Shown here piece after piece: positions 27,923 to 36,368 of a DNA stretch of 64,000 nucleotides (position 1 is the first letter of the stretch; every line of letters starts with the position of its first letter). Source of the DNA: Leeuwenhoekiella polynyae (GTDB taxonomy: Bacteria; Bacteroidota; Bacteroidia; Flavobacteriales; Flavobacteriaceae); the NCBI RefSeq assembly GCF_042683665.1, contig NZ_JBHUOO010000016.1. The stretch is one strand, 5' to 3'. Under the pieces are notes generated by a model. It saw nothing but the letters and a program-made list of their open reading frames with translations, ran no database searches and was not told where the DNA came from. A program made the translations under genes and the position numbers.

Positions 27923-30283
27923 ATGCTTAGAAACTATATCAAAATCGCCTGGCGAAATCTGCTTAAAAATAAGGCATTTACAATCATTAATTTGTCAGGT
28001 TTGACCATTGGGATGACCGCAGTACTGCTCATTGCAGCCTGGGTACAGTACCAGATGGGTTTTGAACGTTTTCATACCCATGAAGATTCTTTGTTTAAAG
28101 TCTACAACAGAAGTACAGGACCTGGTGAAATTTACACTTGGGATGTCACATCAGGACCTTTAGGGGCTGCTTTGGAAAAAGACTTTCCTGAAGTAGCGCA
28201 AAGCTCACGTATCTATTGGAGTAAAGACCGATTGTTTAGTACAGGAAATACGCACATTAAGGCTAAGGGGAATGATGTGGACAATGCCTTCTTGAGTATG
28301 TTCAGCTTTCCGCTGTTGCAAGGAGATTCTGCCCATGCCCTCGACGCGGTCAACACCGTTGTAATTACAGAAGAGCTCGCTATAAAATTATTTGGTACAG
28401 CTGATGTAATAAACAAAATGGTAAAAATTGATAATGAAGATACCTATCAAATAACCGGAGTTTTAGAAAATTTACCGGCTAATACTGATTTTGATTTTGA
28501 CTACCTGGTTTCTTTAAAAGCGAATGAAAATCTATACAGTAATAATAATTCCTGGAGTACGAATACCTTTTATACCTATGTGCAGCTCAAACCCAATACT
28601 GCTGTTGATGAATTTAATCACAAGATTAAAGAAGAAATAAAAAAATACAATGCTGAATCTGAGACAGAAATCTTTTTGCATCCTATTAAAAAATGGCATT
28701 TGTATTCTCGCTTCGAAAATGGAAAAGTCGCTGGTGGACGTATTGAAACCGTACGCTTGGTAGGACTAATAGGTATCCTAATCCTGGTAATTGCGTGTAT
28801 TAATTTTATGAATTTAAGCACGGCTCAGAGTCGCAAACGGGCAGGAGAAGTAGGGGTGCGAAAAGTAATAGGGGCAGGAAGATCAAGTTTAATGCTTCAG
28901 TTTATTGCTGAGTCTGTTCTTTTGGCCAGCATAGCAGGAGTTTTAGCTGTTCTCATCACGATTGTAGTATTGCCTGCTTTCAACCAACTTATTGGCAGTT
29001 CAGTATTTATAAACTGGTTGAGCCCTTGGCTTTGGTTAGGCTTAGGAGTCTTTATTTTAATAACCGGTTTGTTAGCCGGAAGCTATCCGGCCTTTTTACT
29101 TTCTGGGTTTTCGCCTATAAAAGCTTTTAAAGGAAACTTTAAAAAACGAGGGTGTGTTTTCAATTCCCGTAAAGTATTAGTAGTAACCCAGTTTTCAGTG
29201 GGGATCGTACTTACCATTAGCACGGTGGTTATTTACAATCAGATTAATTTTGTTCAAAATCGCGATACAGGTTATGATATAAACCACTTGATCGAGATAC
29301 CTTTAGAAGGGGATATTGATAAAAACTTTGAATTGATCAAAAACGAACTTCTTAAAAATGGAGCTATTGAGGCGATGAGTAAAACCGCTTTTGGTGTTAC
29401 CTCAGAAGCCAGTACCGGTTCTGGTTTTAGCTGGAACGGGAAGTCTGAAGAGGACGAAGACTTAAGCTTTTCGCTTTATAGAACCAGTGGCGATTTTGTG
29501 CAAACCATGGGCTTGAACCTGATTGCCGGCCGGGATATCAACCTTGCTCAATTTCCACGTGATAGTACCTCGATTCTGATTAACGAGCAGGCACTGAAAA
29601 AGACAGGAATTACAGATCCTATAGGAAAAACCATTAAGAGGAAGGACCTGACACTGACTATAGCGGGTGTTTTTGAAGACTTCATAATAGGTTCGCCTTA
29701 CGAGGAAGTAAAACCTATGATCGTTATGGGCTATAAAAACTACAATTACAATACGCTTTTGCGTTTAAACCCCAACAACACCACACAAAAGAATCTGGGA
29801 CTCATTGAGCAGGTATTTAAAAAATACAACCCTGCATACCCATTTGTATATGAATTTGTGGATAAATCGTACGCCAAAAAATTTGCTGATGAAAAGCAAA
29901 TGGCATCACTTTCTTTTTTATTTGCAGGACTTGCTATTTTTATCTCATGTTTGGGTCTTTTTGGCTTGGCAGCAAATATGGCTGAAAATCGCGCTAAAGA
30001 AATGGGGGTCAGAAAAGTTTTGGGAGCCAGTGCACAACATGTGGCCAGGCTTTTAGCAAGTGACTTATTGAAGTTGGTAGTCATTTCATTGCTTATAGCA
30101 TCTCCCATGGCCTACTACATCATGCAAGACTGGTTACAGGATTATACCTATAGGGTAGCCATAGAATGGTGGATATTTATCGGTACAGCTGCGGTGCTTT
30201 TGATTATAACGATGCTTACCGTTAGTTTTCAAGCCATCAAAGCTGCATGGGTAAACCCCGTAAAATCATTACGAACTGAATAA
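27923..30283 (+). CDS. MacB-like ABC permease, double FtsX domain (array member 11, last)
   Basis: 786 aa, starting MLRNYIKIAWRNLLKNKAFT. Belongs with members 2 and 3 (HLYSRFENGKVAGGRIETV before domain 1), although its leader matches member 10, so body and leader have different nearest relatives. Motif 1: GEVGVRKVIGAGRSSL. Motif 2: AENRAKEMGVRKVLGASAQHV, with AENR in place of AEQR. The tail is NPVKSLRTE. The second ATPase begins 62 bp downstream. Confidence 0.93.
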   Translation: MLRNYIKIAWRNLLKNKAFTIINLSGLTIGMTAVLLIAAWVQYQMGFERFHTHEDSLFKVYNRSTGPGEIYTWDVTSGPLGAALEKDFPEVAQSSRIYWSKDRLFSTGNTHIKAKGNDVDNAFLSMFSFPLLQGDSAHALDAVNTVVITEELAIKLFGTADVINKMVKIDNEDTYQITGVLENLPANTDFDFDYLVSLKANENLYSNNNSWSTNTFYTYVQLKPNTAVDEFNHKIKEEIKKYNAESETEIFLHPIKKWHLYSRFENGKVAGGRIETVRLVGLIGILILVIACINFMNLSTAQSRKRAGEVGVRKVIGAGRSSLMLQFIAESVLLASIAGVLAVLITIVVLPAFNQLIGSSVFINWLSPWLWLGLGVFILITGLLAGSYPAFLLSGFSPIKAFKGNFKKRGCVFNSRKVLVVTQFSVGIVLTISTVVIYNQINFVQNRDTGYDINHLIEIPLEGDIDKNFELIKNELLKNGAIEAMSKTAFGVTSEASTGSGFSWNGKSEEDEDLSFSLYRTSGDFVQTMGLNLIAGRDINLAQFPRDSTSILINEQALKKTGITDPIGKTIKRKDLTLTIAGVFEDFIIGSPYEEVKPMIVMGYKNYNYNTLLRLNPNNTTQKNLGLIEQVFKKYNPAYPFVYEFVDKSYAKKFADEKQMASLSFLFAGLAIFISCLGLFGLAANMAENRAKEMGVRKVLGASAQHVARLLASDLLKLVVISLLIASPMAYYIMQDWLQDYTYRVAIEWWIFIGTAAVLLIITMLTVSFQAIKAAWVNPVKSLRTE

Positions 30284-30345
30284 GCGTCCCAATCCCCAAG
30301 AGGAATTAGTGGCAATAACAATAATAATAACAATAAAAATAAACC

Positions 30346-31023
30346 ATGCTCTTACAACTCAATCATATTTACAAATGGGTCAAACAAGGCGGGAAACGCG
30401 TCTTTTTACTAAATGACATCAGCCTTGATGTGAAAGAAGGCGAGTTTATCTCCATAATGGGACCTTCGGGATCAGGGAAATCGACCTTGCTTAACGTCAT
30501 CGGGATGCTCGACGAATTTCAGGAAGGCGAGTACATTTTTAATGAGGAGCCTGTACACAGTTTAAAAGAAAAGCAACGTGCAAAACTCTATAAAGAATAC
30601 ATCGGTTTTGTATTTCAGGCCTATCATTTGATCGATGAGTTAACCGTTTATGAAAACATCGAAACCCCGCTTTTGTACAAGAATAGCAAGTCTTCAGAAC
30701 GAAAGGCGCTGGTTGCAGATATGCTGGACCGCTTCAATATCGTAGGGAAAAAAGATTTGTTTCCGGCGCAATTGAGTGGCGGGCAGCAACAACTGGTGGG
30801 CATTGCACGGGCATTGATCGCTAAGCCTAAACTCCTTCTGGCAGACGAACCTACCGGAAACCTCAATTCGAAACAAGGCGAAGAAATTATGGAACTCTTT
30901 AGAGAATTAAATCAGGAAGGGGTAACCATTATTCAGGCAACACACTCCGAGTCTAATGCGGCGTATGGCAATCGCATCATTCACCTGCTCGACGGAAGCA
31001 AACAGCATCAGACGTCAAACTAA
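30346..31023 (+). CDS. ABC transporter ATPase, MacB/LolD type, with altered motifs (second ATPase)
   Basis: 225 aa. Walker A GPSGSGKST (39-47), Q-loop Q91, Walker B LLLADEP with E168 and switch H200 are all present. Two positions differ from the first ATPase: the residue after LSGGQQQ is L150 (R149 there), and the D-loop reads GNLNS with N174 (D173 there). The D-loop aspartate helps organise the dimer interface, so this could be a weaker or regulatory partner in a heterodimer. It may equally serve a subset of the eleven permeases. The gene closes the permease array and is followed by a terminator-like hairpin, then the outer membrane channel gene. Confidence 0.93.
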   Translation: MLLQLNHIYKWVKQGGKRVFLLNDISLDVKEGEFISIMGPSGSGKSTLLNVIGMLDEFQEGEYIFNEEPVHSLKEKQRAKLYKEYIGFVFQAYHLIDELTVYENIETPLLYKNSKSSERKALVADMLDRFNIVGKKDLFPAQLSGGQQQLVGIARALIAKPKLLLADEPTGNLNSKQGEEIMELFRELNQEGVTIIQATHSESNAAYGNRIIHLLDGSKQHQTSN

Positions 31024-31028
31024 AATCC

Positions 31029-31073
31029 AAAAAAGCGCCCACTCAAAGAAATCATCAACCTGGGCGCTTTTAA
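31029..31073 (+). terminator. Terminator/attenuator between second ATPase and outer membrane channel
   Basis: AAAAGCGCCCA (31031-31041) pairs perfectly with TGGGCGCTTTT (31061-31071), an 11-bp stem with a 19-nt loop and a flanking A-run/U-run. It begins a few bases after the ATPase stop codon and ends about 35 bp before the channel gene. It would end or attenuate the long permease transcript and leave the channel on its own or a reduced message. Confidence 0.8.
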
Positions 31074-31106
31074 AATTGTATTCATTCATCATCAATCAAA
31101 AGCATT

Positions 31107-32531
31107 ATGAAAAATCCATTCACAGGCCTGTTGACGGCCTGCTTATTTATGATCTGTAACTTGCAGGCACAAGAAACACAAGCCACGCTTACACTGGAAG
31201 ATTGTATCGAGATCGCTTTAGACCAAAACTTTTCGGTTCAACGCGCGGAGCTCAATGCGCAGGGCGAAAACATTCAGTATAAACAAAACCGAAACGCGCT
31301 TTTACCCCGGGTCAATGCCGATTATAATTATGGGGTGAGTAATGGCCGAAGCATTGACCCGTTTACCAATGCCTATGTGACCGAACAGCTCAATTTTTCA
31401 AATGCCGGACTTAGCCTTAGTGCCACGGTTTTTAACGGGTTTAGACTGCTTAACAGTCTCAAACAAAGCAGCCTCAATAAAGCTGCTGCCGGGATGGAAG
31501 TGGAAGAAGCCCGCCAAAACCGGATGCTTGATGTTACGTTGAGTTTTCTGCAGGTTTTAAACGCCCGCGAACTCGTAAAACTGGCGGAAACCCGTTTGCT
31601 TACAACTCAGGAACAGTTAAAACGTCTTGAGAAACTCAACGAAGAAGAGGCCGGCAATCCTTCTGATTTTTACGATTTGCAGGGACAACTGACCACAGAT
31701 CAAAATGCCATAACCGATGCCGCCAACAGTCTGAACAACGCCCTTGAAGACCTGAAGTTTCTACTGAATACCGATGCGGAAATTGAAGCAGAAAATCTGG
31801 TTCTGATAACTGAATTTGAAAACCAGCAACTGTCTGCCGTTGGCATCTACGAGCAGGCCCTGCAAAGTCTTGCAGCTATAAAGGCTCGTGAACTAAGGCT
31901 TGAGGCTACGGTCAAAGGAGTTGCGGTTGCACGCTCGCAATACATCCCCGAGATCAGCCTGTTTGCCAACCTGAATACCAACTACTCCAGCGCCGCCCGT
32001 TTGTTTGAAGAAACGGGAAATCAACTTATTGAGACGGCCGATTTTGTAAGCATTTCGGGAACAGATTATAGTGTGTTTACAGAAGAAACGCAGTTTGAAT
32101 CTCGCGGCATCTCGTATACCGATCAGTTAAATAACAACCTCAATTCTACAGTAGGAGTATCGGTGAGCATCCCGTTGTTTAACGGGTTTCGGGCAAAGAA
32201 CAATGTACAACTACAAAAGGTTGAGCAGAGTCGGGCTGAGGTTGCTCTGGCTGAAACCAAACGTGCGCTGAAACAAAACATCGCACAGGCGTATAACGAT
32301 TGGGATGCTGCGGCGACCAACTATGAGTTGCTGCAAGAGCAGGTTGCAGCTTATGAAAAATCATTTGCCATCAATGAGGCGCGCTTCAACCTGGGTGTGG
32401 CTACCAGTGTAGAATACATCACCAGTAAAAACCGCCTGGATAACGCCCGAATCAATTTAACCAATACCCACTACACGTATCTTTTGCGCGATAAAGTGCT
32501 GGAGTTTTATCAGGGGAACCCAATTCGGTAA
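31107..32531 (+). CDS. TolC-family outer membrane efflux protein
   Basis: 474 aa. A signal peptide (MKNPFTGLLTACLFMICNLQAQ) is followed by two repeats of the outer-membrane-efflux domain. The first starts at LTLEDCIEIALDQNFSVQRA; the second is around NNLNSTVGVSVSIPLFNGFR. The paired SLSATVFNGF and VSIPLFNGFR strands are typical TolC barrel elements, and the C-terminal part has NEARFNLGVATSVEY. It completes the tripartite set with the adaptor and the MacB-like permeases. The TCATCAATCAAAA leader just upstream (about 31088-31101) resembles the leaders of several permease genes, which ties it to the same unit despite the intervening hairpin. Confidence 0.93.
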   Translation: MKNPFTGLLTACLFMICNLQAQETQATLTLEDCIEIALDQNFSVQRAELNAQGENIQYKQNRNALLPRVNADYNYGVSNGRSIDPFTNAYVTEQLNFSNAGLSLSATVFNGFRLLNSLKQSSLNKAAAGMEVEEARQNRMLDVTLSFLQVLNARELVKLAETRLLTTQEQLKRLEKLNEEEAGNPSDFYDLQGQLTTDQNAITDAANSLNNALEDLKFLLNTDAEIEAENLVLITEFENQQLSAVGIYEQALQSLAAIKARELRLEATVKGVAVARSQYIPEISLFANLNTNYSSAARLFEETGNQLIETADFVSISGTDYSVFTEETQFESRGISYTDQLNNNLNSTVGVSVSIPLFNGFRAKNNVQLQKVEQSRAEVALAETKRALKQNIAQAYNDWDAAATNYELLQEQVAAYEKSFAINEARFNLGVATSVEYITSKNRLDNARINLTNTHYTYLLRDKVLEFYQGNPIR

Positions 32532-32743
32532 GACGCTATATTTAGGATAATACGTTGGTAAAGATTCGAAATGAAAATAACCAATTTGATGTAGTTCATC
32601 AACACGTAGTTCTGGTGCGTCAATCCATATTCTCATTAGTTAGAAGTTGATACGATATGCTTTAGGTAGCGAAAATCAGAAGCATGGTATTGTATTTGAT
32701 GGTTTTTTAGCAAATCTATTTTAACGTTTAAACATACCTTAAA

Positions 32744-33111
32744 ATGAAGAAATTTGGATTGATGGCACTTGTATTCATGATCATCACGTTAGAGGGGCAC
32801 GCGCAAACCGTAAATGATAAACCCATAGCAGATATTGATATTAAGTATATCGAAATCGAAGGTACCCCGAGAACGATGAGTAAAAAATGAACATTGAAAT
32901 TCAGTTTGGTCAGGAGGGCAATTTAATGGGTAACCAAAACACCAAAATAAAAGATGAAAATGGAGAACGTCTTTTGTTTAATTCTATGATTGATGCCTTG
33001 AATTTTATGGATAAAAACGGCTATGAATATTTAGACAGTTACATAACGACTTATAAGGGAAGCAATACCTATCATTATATCCTTAAACGTAAAGAAGATT
33101 TAGAATCGTAG
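32744..33111 (+). pseudogene. Small secreted protein gene split by a -1/+1 frameshift at an A6 run
   Basis: Frame 1 (32744-32890, 48 aa) starts with a clear signal peptide (MKKFGLMALVFMIITLEGHAQ) and ends IEIEGTPRTMSKK at TGA. Frame 2 starts at ATG 32887 (74 aa, MNIEIQFGQEGNL) and holds the body, with LFNSMIDALNFMDKNGYEY. The two overlap in AAAAAATGA (A-run 32882-32887). One extra A, or a -1 ribosomal slip on the last AAA, joins them as MSKK-MNIEIQFGQ into one protein of about 122 aa. The joined protein looks like a small periplasmic protein family I associate with Bacteroidetes; function unknown. It could be sequencing error, a real mutation, phase variation, or programmed slippage. Confidence 0.75.
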
Positions 33112-33680
33112 TGATCTTATTGGCTTGAAAACTAATCCTTTTACCCTAACATAGAAAATGAAATCGGAGTCTACAAAGTAGACCTGGATTCATCATCACA
33201 AATCCTTGTTTACGCCTTCTAAACTGACAAAAAGAAGATATATTAAATTCCTTAAACTAAATGTCTACCCGATGTTTATTATGGAATTATTCAATTTTAA
33301 AAATAGAATCAATATTATATACCAATTTATTTTTCAAGCTATTTATTTTGGTGTTCTGCGCCTGTACGGTAACCGTAATGGGTAAAAAGCAGTGAATAAA
33401 AAGTTTGATGTGGAAATTTTCAGGCGCGCATGCAAGTCCCCCCAACAGCTTTTAATACGACAAACCCGATATTAATATGGAGCACCTTTTTAAAGCCTTT
33501 TCTAATTCTGTTTAGGCCAGTTTAAATCATATTTACGAAATCGATTGCATTAATTTATTATATTTGAAAAATTAAGTGTTTTTAATACATTAATTAAGAA
33601 TTAACGGAATGCATTCGATCCTAACATTTTGATTCGGAAAGTAATTAGTCATTCTAAGCTTTAAAAAAAATAAAGAAACG
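33112..33680. other. Intergenic region with a short gene remnant and a promoter-like element
   Basis: No complete gene. Around 33155-33222 one frame reads NEIGVYKVDLDSSSQILVYAF then a stop, which looks like the tail of a lost small protein. A 13-bp palindrome TACGGTAACCGTA lies at 33365-33377. TATATTTG at 33559-33566 fits the Bacteroidetes -7 consensus TAnnTTTG and faces the glycosidase gene, but no good -33 TTG is seen at the usual distance. Confidence 0.4.
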
Positions 33681-35060
33681 ATGAGGAGCACAGAGGTTTT
33701 TACAACACTAATTTTTTTAACCGCACTTATACTTCATGGGCCTATGGGTGCACAGCATATCGTGCCACAACGTCCTGTTATTCAGACGAAATATACCGCA
33801 GACCCGGCGCCTCTGGTTTATAAAGACACGGTGTTTTTATACACCAGTCACGATGAAGATGATGCTATGGGATTTAAAATGAAAGACTGGTTATTGTATT
33901 CTTCCACTGATATGGTAAACTGGACCGATCACGGTGCAGTCGCTTCACTTGATGATTTTGACTGGGTGCCTTACGAGAATGGAGCCTGGGCCGTGCAGTG
34001 TATAGAACGCAACGGGAAGTTTTACCTGTATTGCCCTATGCCTGGAGGAGTGGGTATTGGGGTTTTGGTCGCAGATAGTCCGTATGGACCTTTTAAAGAT
34101 CCTTTGGGCAAGCCTCTGATCAAAAATAGCAACCACGATATAGATCCTACCATCCTCATTGATGATGACGGGCAGGCGTATATGTATTGGGGAAACCCAA
34201 AAATCTATTATGTGAAACTTAACGAGGATATGATTTCATATTCCGGAGCAATCATGCAAGAACCTACAACACCTCAGAATTATCAGGAAGGACCATGGGT
34301 TTGGAAACGAAAGAATACGTATTATATGGCCTATGCTTCTAGCTGTTGCCCGGAAGGAATAGGTTATGCTATGAGTGATTCACCCACAGGGCCCTGGGAT
34401 TATAAAGGAATGATCATAGACGCATCGGAGAAAACGCGTGGTAATCATCCGGGTATAATTGAATTTAGAGGGAAATCTTATGTTTTCGGTCATAGTTATG
34501 ATCTCCTTAAACAAAGAACTCCCAAATTTTACGAACGCCGTTCTGTGGATATGGATTTAATGGAATACAATCCCGATGGGAGCATCAAAAACAGGGAGTA
34601 TTTTTCCGTAGAAGGCCCACAACAGGTAGGAATCCTTAATCCTTTTCAACGCGTGGAAGCAGAAACCATGGCCTGGAGTGAAGGTGTAAAAACCCGTTTT
34701 GAAACCGAATGGGAAGGAGATTTTGACTGGGACAGAGGTCAAAAGATCGCTGATCATCGGTTTGTAAGTGAAATCAACAATGGCGATTATATAGCAGTAA
34801 AAGGAGTTGATTTTGCAAATGGAGCAAAATCAGTTGAAGTTAATATTTCTCCCATTTACGGAGGTAATATCGAAATACATGCCGATGAGATAGATGGGTC
34901 CCTGATCGCAACTGTGGAAGTCGATACCACTAGGGAAGAAGGAATCTGGAGTACCTTTACAGCACCGGTAAATACAAATATCAAAGGGGTTCATGATGTC
35001 TATTTTGTCTTTAAAGGCAAAAAAGATTTGTTTTATTTTGACTGGTGGAAGCTCAACTAA
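33681..35060 (+). CDS. Secreted GH43 glycosidase with C-terminal CBM6 (xylosidase/arabinofuranosidase type)
   Basis: 459 aa. A signal peptide (residues 1-24, ending PMGAQ) is followed by a five-bladed GH43 domain to about 320. The expected carboxylates are visible: D41 in YTADPAP (base), D154 in HDIDPTI (pKa modulator) and E202 in QEGPWVW (acid). Residues about 325-459 look like a CBM6 xylan-binding module (VEAETMAWSEG to FYFDWWKLN). The family removes arabinose or xylose from xylan or arabinan side chains. It stands alone, about 7.5 kb from the SusCD locus and separated from it by the potassium genes, so it may be an outlying member of the same regulon. Exact specificity cannot be read from the sequence. 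Confidence 0.88.
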   Translation: MRSTEVFTTLIFLTALILHGPMGAQHIVPQRPVIQTKYTADPAPLVYKDTVFLYTSHDEDDAMGFKMKDWLLYSSTDMVNWTDHGAVASLDDFDWVPYENGAWAVQCIERNGKFYLYCPMPGGVGIGVLVADSPYGPFKDPLGKPLIKNSNHDIDPTILIDDDGQAYMYWGNPKIYYVKLNEDMISYSGAIMQEPTTPQNYQEGPWVWKRKNTYYMAYASSCCPEGIGYAMSDSPTGPWDYKGMIIDASEKTRGNHPGIIEFRGKSYVFGHSYDLLKQRTPKFYERRSVDMDLMEYNPDGSIKNREYFSVEGPQQVGILNPFQRVEAETMAWSEGVKTRFETEWEGDFDWDRGQKIADHRFVSEINNGDYIAVKGVDFANGAKSVEVNISPIYGGNIEIHADEIDGSLIATVEVDTTREEGIWSTFTAPVNTNIKGVHDVYFVFKGKKDLFYFDWWKLN

Positions 35061-35320
35061 GTTTCTTTTCCAGCTGTTTTGACTTCTTAATATGTGCGGG
35101 GATTTCTCCTCCACATTTTGTGATTCAACAAATGATATGTTGAGTTATTTAAAAAAGCGATTTCTTATTTAGGGAATTTACTAACTAAAATAAAGAAAGC
35201 TATTGAAGACTTACGTTTGTCTTCGGGTAAGTATACATTACCTGACCTGGGCTTAAACCGGTATTGAGAGTGCCTTGAAACACTGAGATAAGATTATCAA
35301 GAAAAGCTATCGAAACACCA

Positions 35321-35356
35321 AAAAAAAAGCCTCTCAATTTCTGGAAGAGCCTTTTT
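35321..35356. terminator. Probable bidirectional terminator
   Basis: An A-run followed by AAAAAGCCTCTC pairs with GAAGAGCCTTTTT with one C-C mismatch, so both strands end a stem in a U-run. It lies between the convergent GH43 and TrkA genes, the right place for a shared terminator. Confidence 0.6.
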
Positions 35357-35488
35357 ACGCGTTAAAACCGCTGTAAAATAAGCTGCGATTGAAAATCATA
35401 AGTATATAAAAGTATTCTCGTGTCAGATTGAGCTTGTCGAAATCCTTTCAGAAAGCTTATTTTTATCAGCTCGAAAAAAATCTTTCTT

Positions 35489-35540
35489 TCTGGGCGGGAT
35501 TTGAACCAATCTGGGAACACCCGTATTTTCAGGCTTTAAG
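35489..35540. repeat. tRNA-3'-end-like repeat, copy A
   Basis: This 52-nt segment matches 41011-41062 at 41 of 52 positions by my alignment, and most differences are transitions. On the minus strand it contains GGTTCAAATCCCGCCC, which resembles a tRNA T-arm and acceptor end. The T-stem does not pair properly and no cloverleaf can be built, so it is not a functional tRNA. Confidence 0.45.
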
Positions 35541-35668
35541 TATAAACATCAAAACGTATGTAATTATTTTCTTTCATTAATAAATATCTTATTGATTTAT
35601 AGAGATTAAACTTGTGAGGTAATAATAAATCTGAAATTCCTGAGTCATTTTAGGGAGTATGAAGTTGT

Positions 35669-36346
35669 CTATTTTGAATGAATGGCTGCTCCAAACACCT
35701 TTGATATCGAAGAGATTTGATTTTTGCGTGATAAAACCACTACTATATCATTCACAAAAATGCGGGTATCCCCTTCCGGAATAATGATTTGATTATTTCT
35801 TTTAATCAGGTTAATCAGGGTATCTGCCGGTAAGATTTTCTCTTTATTGAGGTCTTTGATTAATTTGTTTGCTATGGAAGACTGATGCTCAACGATAATT
35901 TCCAAGAGTTCAAAGCCATCTCCTAAATCCAGAAATTCTTTTACATTAGGTCCTTGTACCGCTCTGTACAAATACCTTCCATTTAAACGATGCGGACTCT
36001 CAACGGTGTCAATACCAAGCTGTTCAAAAACCGGCAAAAGATCGTCATTGTTAACAGAGCTCACCAGGCGTTTAATCCCCATATCTTTTGCAAGAAGTAT
36101 AACCAGTGCATTTACGGCATCATCGTGAGTCGTTACAATAATCGCATCTGCTTGTTCAGCCTTAGCTTCTTTTAGTATTTCGCACCGTGTGGCATCTCCG
36201 TGAATAACCACACAGTCAAAATTAGTAGCTACCCAGTTGGCGGCTTCTTTATCTTTTTCAATTACATAAACATCCTGACGGTCATTTAGGGCGGCTTCAA
36301 TAATGTGTTTTCCGGTTCTGCCAGAACCTACGATGATAATATGCAT
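35669..36346 (-). CDS. trkA: Potassium uptake NAD-binding regulatory subunit (TrkA/KtrA type)
   Basis: 225 aa from the ATG at 36346, chosen because the protein then begins directly with the Rossmann strand MHIIIVGSGRTGKHII. An upstream in-frame ATG at 36436 would add 30 residues of unrelated sequence inside the TrkH gene end. Layout: one RCK-N domain with the acidic end of strand 2 (VIEKD), HGDAT and a regulatory RCK-C domain from about residue 140 (ELLEIIVEH). Length is that of single-unit TrkA/KtrA, half the size of E. coli TrkA. It gates the adjacent TrkH channel in response to nucleotides. It starts 22 bp after the TrkH stop, so the two are co-transcribed. Confidence 0.92.
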   Translation of the reverse strand: MHIIIVGSGRTGKHIIEAALNDRQDVYVIEKDKEAANWVATNFDCVVIHGDATRCEILKEAKAEQADAIIVTTHDDAVNALVILLAKDMGIKRLVSSVNNDDLLPVFEQLGIDTVESPHRLNGRYLYRAVQGPNVKEFLDLGDGFELLEIIVEHQSSIANKLIKDLNKEKILPADTLINLIKRNNQIIIPEGDTRIFVNDIVVVLSRKNQISSISKVFGAAIHSK

Positions 36347-36368
36347 AACAGTATTTTTAAGATTAAGA

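Larger units (their letters stand above)
35061..35668. other. Intergenic region between convergent genes, with terminator and repeat
   Basis: No credible gene in either direction. It contains the hairpin at 35321-35356 and the tRNA-3'-end-like repeat at 35489-35540, both listed separately. The rest is A+T-rich and shows nothing else I can support. Confidence 0.6.
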
